Source: Bacteroidales bacterium (GTDB lineage: Bacteria; Bacteroidota; Bacteroidia; Bacteroidales; WCHB1-69). From it: a stretch of 7,570 nucleotides of DNA. The translations under genes and the position numbers were made by a program. The notes under the pieces were generated by a model. It was not told where the DNA came from. It saw only the letters and a program-made list of their open reading frames with translations, and ran no database searches. The DNA lies in NCBI GenBank assembly GCA_012519525.1, contig JAAYQB010000036.1:1-7570 (forward strand), given 5' to 3'. Position 1 is the first letter of the stretch. Each line of letters opens with the position of its first letter. This document shows positions 5,802 through 7,570 of this stretch, in pieces.

Positions 5802-7010
5802 ATGTTAGTAAGAGAATTAACGGTCATTGTGGGTCTTGTTACTTCGCAACAAACGATGGAGCGGACAAAAGAATATTTAGACGAATTGGCTTTTTTGGTC
5901 GATACTGCCGGAGGCGAAGTAGTGAAGCGTTTTGTTCAAAATTTAGCTATTCCCGACAATCGCACTTATTTAGGTTCGGGGAAAATGCAAGAAGTTAAAG
6001 AATACATTCTTACTAATGAAATAAAAACCATTGTTTTTGATGACGAATTAAGTGCTTCGCAAATACGCAACATCGAACGTTTGCTGCCCGATTGTAAAGT
6101 AATAGACCGTACCCGTTTGATATTGGATATTTTTTCGAAAAGAGCACAAACTGCACATGCTAAAATACAGGTGGAATTAGCTCAGTATGAATACTTACTT
6201 CCTCGTTTGACACGTATGTGGACTCACTTGGAAAAGCAACGCGGAGGTATTGGAATGAGAGGACCCGGAGAAAAAGAAATAGAAACCGACCGTCGTATTA
6301 TTCGTAATCGTATTGCACTTTTGAAACAAAAATTAGAAAAAATAGATGTGCAAAAAGCGACACAACGGCAAAATCGCGGTCAATTTGTTCGCACAGCCTT
6401 AGTCGGATATACGAATGTGGGCAAATCTACCATTATGAATATGTTAAGCAATGCCAATGTTTTTGCCGAAGATAAATTATTTGCCACTTTGGATACGACT
6501 GTGCGGAAAGTCGTTTTCGATAATGTTCCGTTTCTTCTTTCCGATACCGTAGGATTTATTCGTAAACTGCCTCATCATTTGATAGAGTCGTTTAAATCGA
6601 CTTTAGATGAAGTTAGGGAAACACATCTTTTATTGCATGTGGTGGATATCAGTCATCCCGATTTTGAGGAACAAATAAAAATAGTGGAAAGTACGCTACA
6701 TGATATAGATTCTTCCAATAAAGCTACTATATTGATATTTAATAAAATAGATAAATATACATGGGTTGAAAAAGAGGAAAGCGATTTAACCCCTTCGACG
6801 AAAGAAAACATTTCGTTGCAAGAATTAAAAAACACATGGATGGCTAAAACAGGCATTCCTACTGTTTTTATTTCGGCAAAGAAAAGAGAAAACATCGACG
6901 AGTTGCGTAATGTTATTCTACACGAAGTGCGTAAACTTTATGCCGATATTTATCCTTATAAATACATTTACCCTTCTCAAAACAATGAGAATAGCGAAGA
7001 TAATAATTGA
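5802..7010 (+). CDS. hflX: GTPase HflX, ribosome-associated
   Basis: HflX binds the 50S ribosomal subunit and, in other bacteria, splits stalled or hibernating 70S ribosomes during stress using its GTP-bound form. The 402 residues fit the family. The N-terminal domain (about 1-190) has DELAFLVDTAGGEVVKRF (26-43), the segment TYLGSGKMQEVKEYI and the HflX signature GGIGMRGPGEKEIETDRR (148-165). A helical, charged stretch follows it. The G domain has G1 GYTNVGKS at 202-209, G3 DTVGF at 248-252, G4 NKID at 314-317 and G5 SAK at 358-360, so all nucleotide-binding motifs are intact. The ATG at 5802 is preceded by AAGAAGAG, a reasonable ribosome site. It is the last gene of the plus-strand run. A convergent gene ends 20 bases beyond its stop. 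Confidence 0.97.
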   Translation: MLVRELTVIVGLVTSQQTMERTKEYLDELAFLVDTAGGEVVKRFVQNLAIPDNRTYLGSGKMQEVKEYILTNEIKTIVFDDELSASQIRNIERLLPDCKVIDRTRLILDIFSKRAQTAHAKIQVELAQYEYLLPRLTRMWTHLEKQRGGIGMRGPGEKEIETDRRIIRNRIALLKQKLEKIDVQKATQRQNRGQFVRTALVGYTNVGKSTIMNMLSNANVFAEDKLFATLDTTVRKVVFDNVPFLLSDTVGFIRKLPHHLIESFKSTLDEVRETHLLLHVVDISHPDFEEQIKIVESTLHDIDSSNKATILIFNKIDKYTWVEKEESDLTPSTKENISLQELKNTWMAKTGIPTVFISAKKRENIDELRNVILHEVRKLYADIYPYKYIYPSQNNENSEDNN

Positions 7011-7030
7011 AAAGCAAAGAAAGAGAAGTC

Positions 7031-7570
7031 TTAATTTTTGCTGGGGATAGAGCTTTTCAGTAGCTTTTCCGATATTTTAAGAACGGGAATATAAGTAGCC
7101 GGGAAGCTGATTGCTACTACGGTTAATACGATGAAAAAGATGTCTCTGCCATAAATTTTAACAGGATAATAATTTAATATATACGTTCCATCGCCGAATG
7201 AAATAAGATGAAATGTTGTTTGAAGCCAACAGAAAATACTTCCTATGAGTAAGCCTAAAAATACACCGGCAAGTGCAATCAACATTCCTTCTAACATAAA
7301 AATGCGTCGAATCATTCTGTTGTCGGCACCAAGACTGTATAAAACGCTGATATCTCTTTTTTTATCCAATACCAATATGGCAATCATTCCGACAATATTG
7401 AAAGAAGCCACTAAGAAAATAAAAGTGAGTATTAGATAGATAGCCAATTTTTCGGCTTGCATGATTTTGTATAAATCTTCTTCTTGTTGATAGGCGTTTT
7501 TTATGTAAAAATCATCGCCTATTATTTCTGTGATTGCTTTACTGATGTTGTCGGTATTGGCATTGGGAAG
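7031..7570 (-). CDS. LolC/LolE-like ABC transporter permease (FtsX fold), C-terminal 179 residues
   Basis: Permeases of this family work with a LolD-type ATPase in the inner membrane; the Lol complex releases lipoproteins for delivery to the outer membrane. Reading from the window end to the TAA at 7031-7033 gives 179 codons. The first 36 visible residues precede a methionine at 7462 that is internal, not the start. The conserved block YKIMQAEKLAIYLILTFI is followed by VASFNIVGMIAILVLDKKRDI, typical of LolC/E-type FtsX domains. Three membrane segments are visible: about 43-69, then ...GMLIALAGVFLGLLIGSIF..., and finally DIFFIVLTVVAISFPATYI near the C-terminus. The N-terminal membrane helix and most of the periplasmic domain are beyond the right edge. 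The Lol assignment rather than another FtsX-type exporter is likely but not certain. The gene converges with hflX. Confidence 0.88.
   Translation of the reverse strand, partial: LPNANTDNISKAITEIIGDDFYIKNAYQQEEDLYKIMQAEKLAIYLILTFIFLVASFNIVGMIAILVLDKKRDISVLYSLGADNRMIRRIFMLEGMLIALAGVFLGLLIGSIFCWLQTTFHLISFGDGTYILNYYPVKIYGRDIFFIVLTVVAISFPATYIPVLKISEKLLKSSIPSKN

Noticed and set aside
7012..7056. AGCAAA...TTTGCT inverted repeat between hflX and the permease as a bidirectional terminator
   Set aside because: The stem is only six base pairs with a long loop, and the T-rich stretch is inside the arm rather than after it. It is too weak to call.

Overview
The window looks like Bacteroidota chromosome, most likely Bacteroidales. 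It is AT-rich and carries TAnnTTTG-type -7 promoter elements. Ribosome-binding sites are weak and A-rich. It has a lipoprotein with a classical lipobox, an exported barrel protein with an 'NA-Q' signal-peptide end, and a Bacteroidota-style HflX, GlnRS and LolC/E-like permease. Species cannot be named from the sequence alone.

Left part (1-1435) is the edge of a type II-C CRISPR-Cas locus. The first 422 residues of a Cas9 lie on the minus strand (1-1266) and run off the left end of the window. This gene is easy to miss because it is incomplete here. Back to back with it, on the plus strand, is a strong tracrRNA candidate at about 1350-1435. It has a TAnnTTTG promoter element, an anti-repeat, a nexus of the SpCas9 type and an intrinsic terminator. 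The anti-repeat predicts that the CRISPR repeats, which are outside this window, begin near 5'-GTTGTGATTAGCTTTCA. No array, cas1 or cas2 is present here. They would be expected to the left, downstream of cas9.

Middle part (1436-4502) holds glnS (glutaminyl-tRNA synthetase) with its own promoter element and a hairpin terminator. It is followed by a lipoprotein di-heme cytochrome c peroxidase of the CcpA/MauG family.

Right part (4570-7010) is a compact plus-strand run: a PduO-type cob(I)alamin adenosyltransferase, then after 10 bases a small exported beta-barrel protein of unknown function, then after 19 bases the GTPase HflX. Convergent to it, on the minus strand from 7031 to the window end, is the C-terminal part of a LolC/LolE-like (FtsX-fold) permease.

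The parts are not one pathway. A CRISPR-Cas module abuts ordinary housekeeping genes. The most interesting items are the Cas9/tracrRNA pair, an internal duplication in the Cas9 recognition lobe, and a repeat-like segment inside the tracrRNA that can fold back onto its own anti-repeat.
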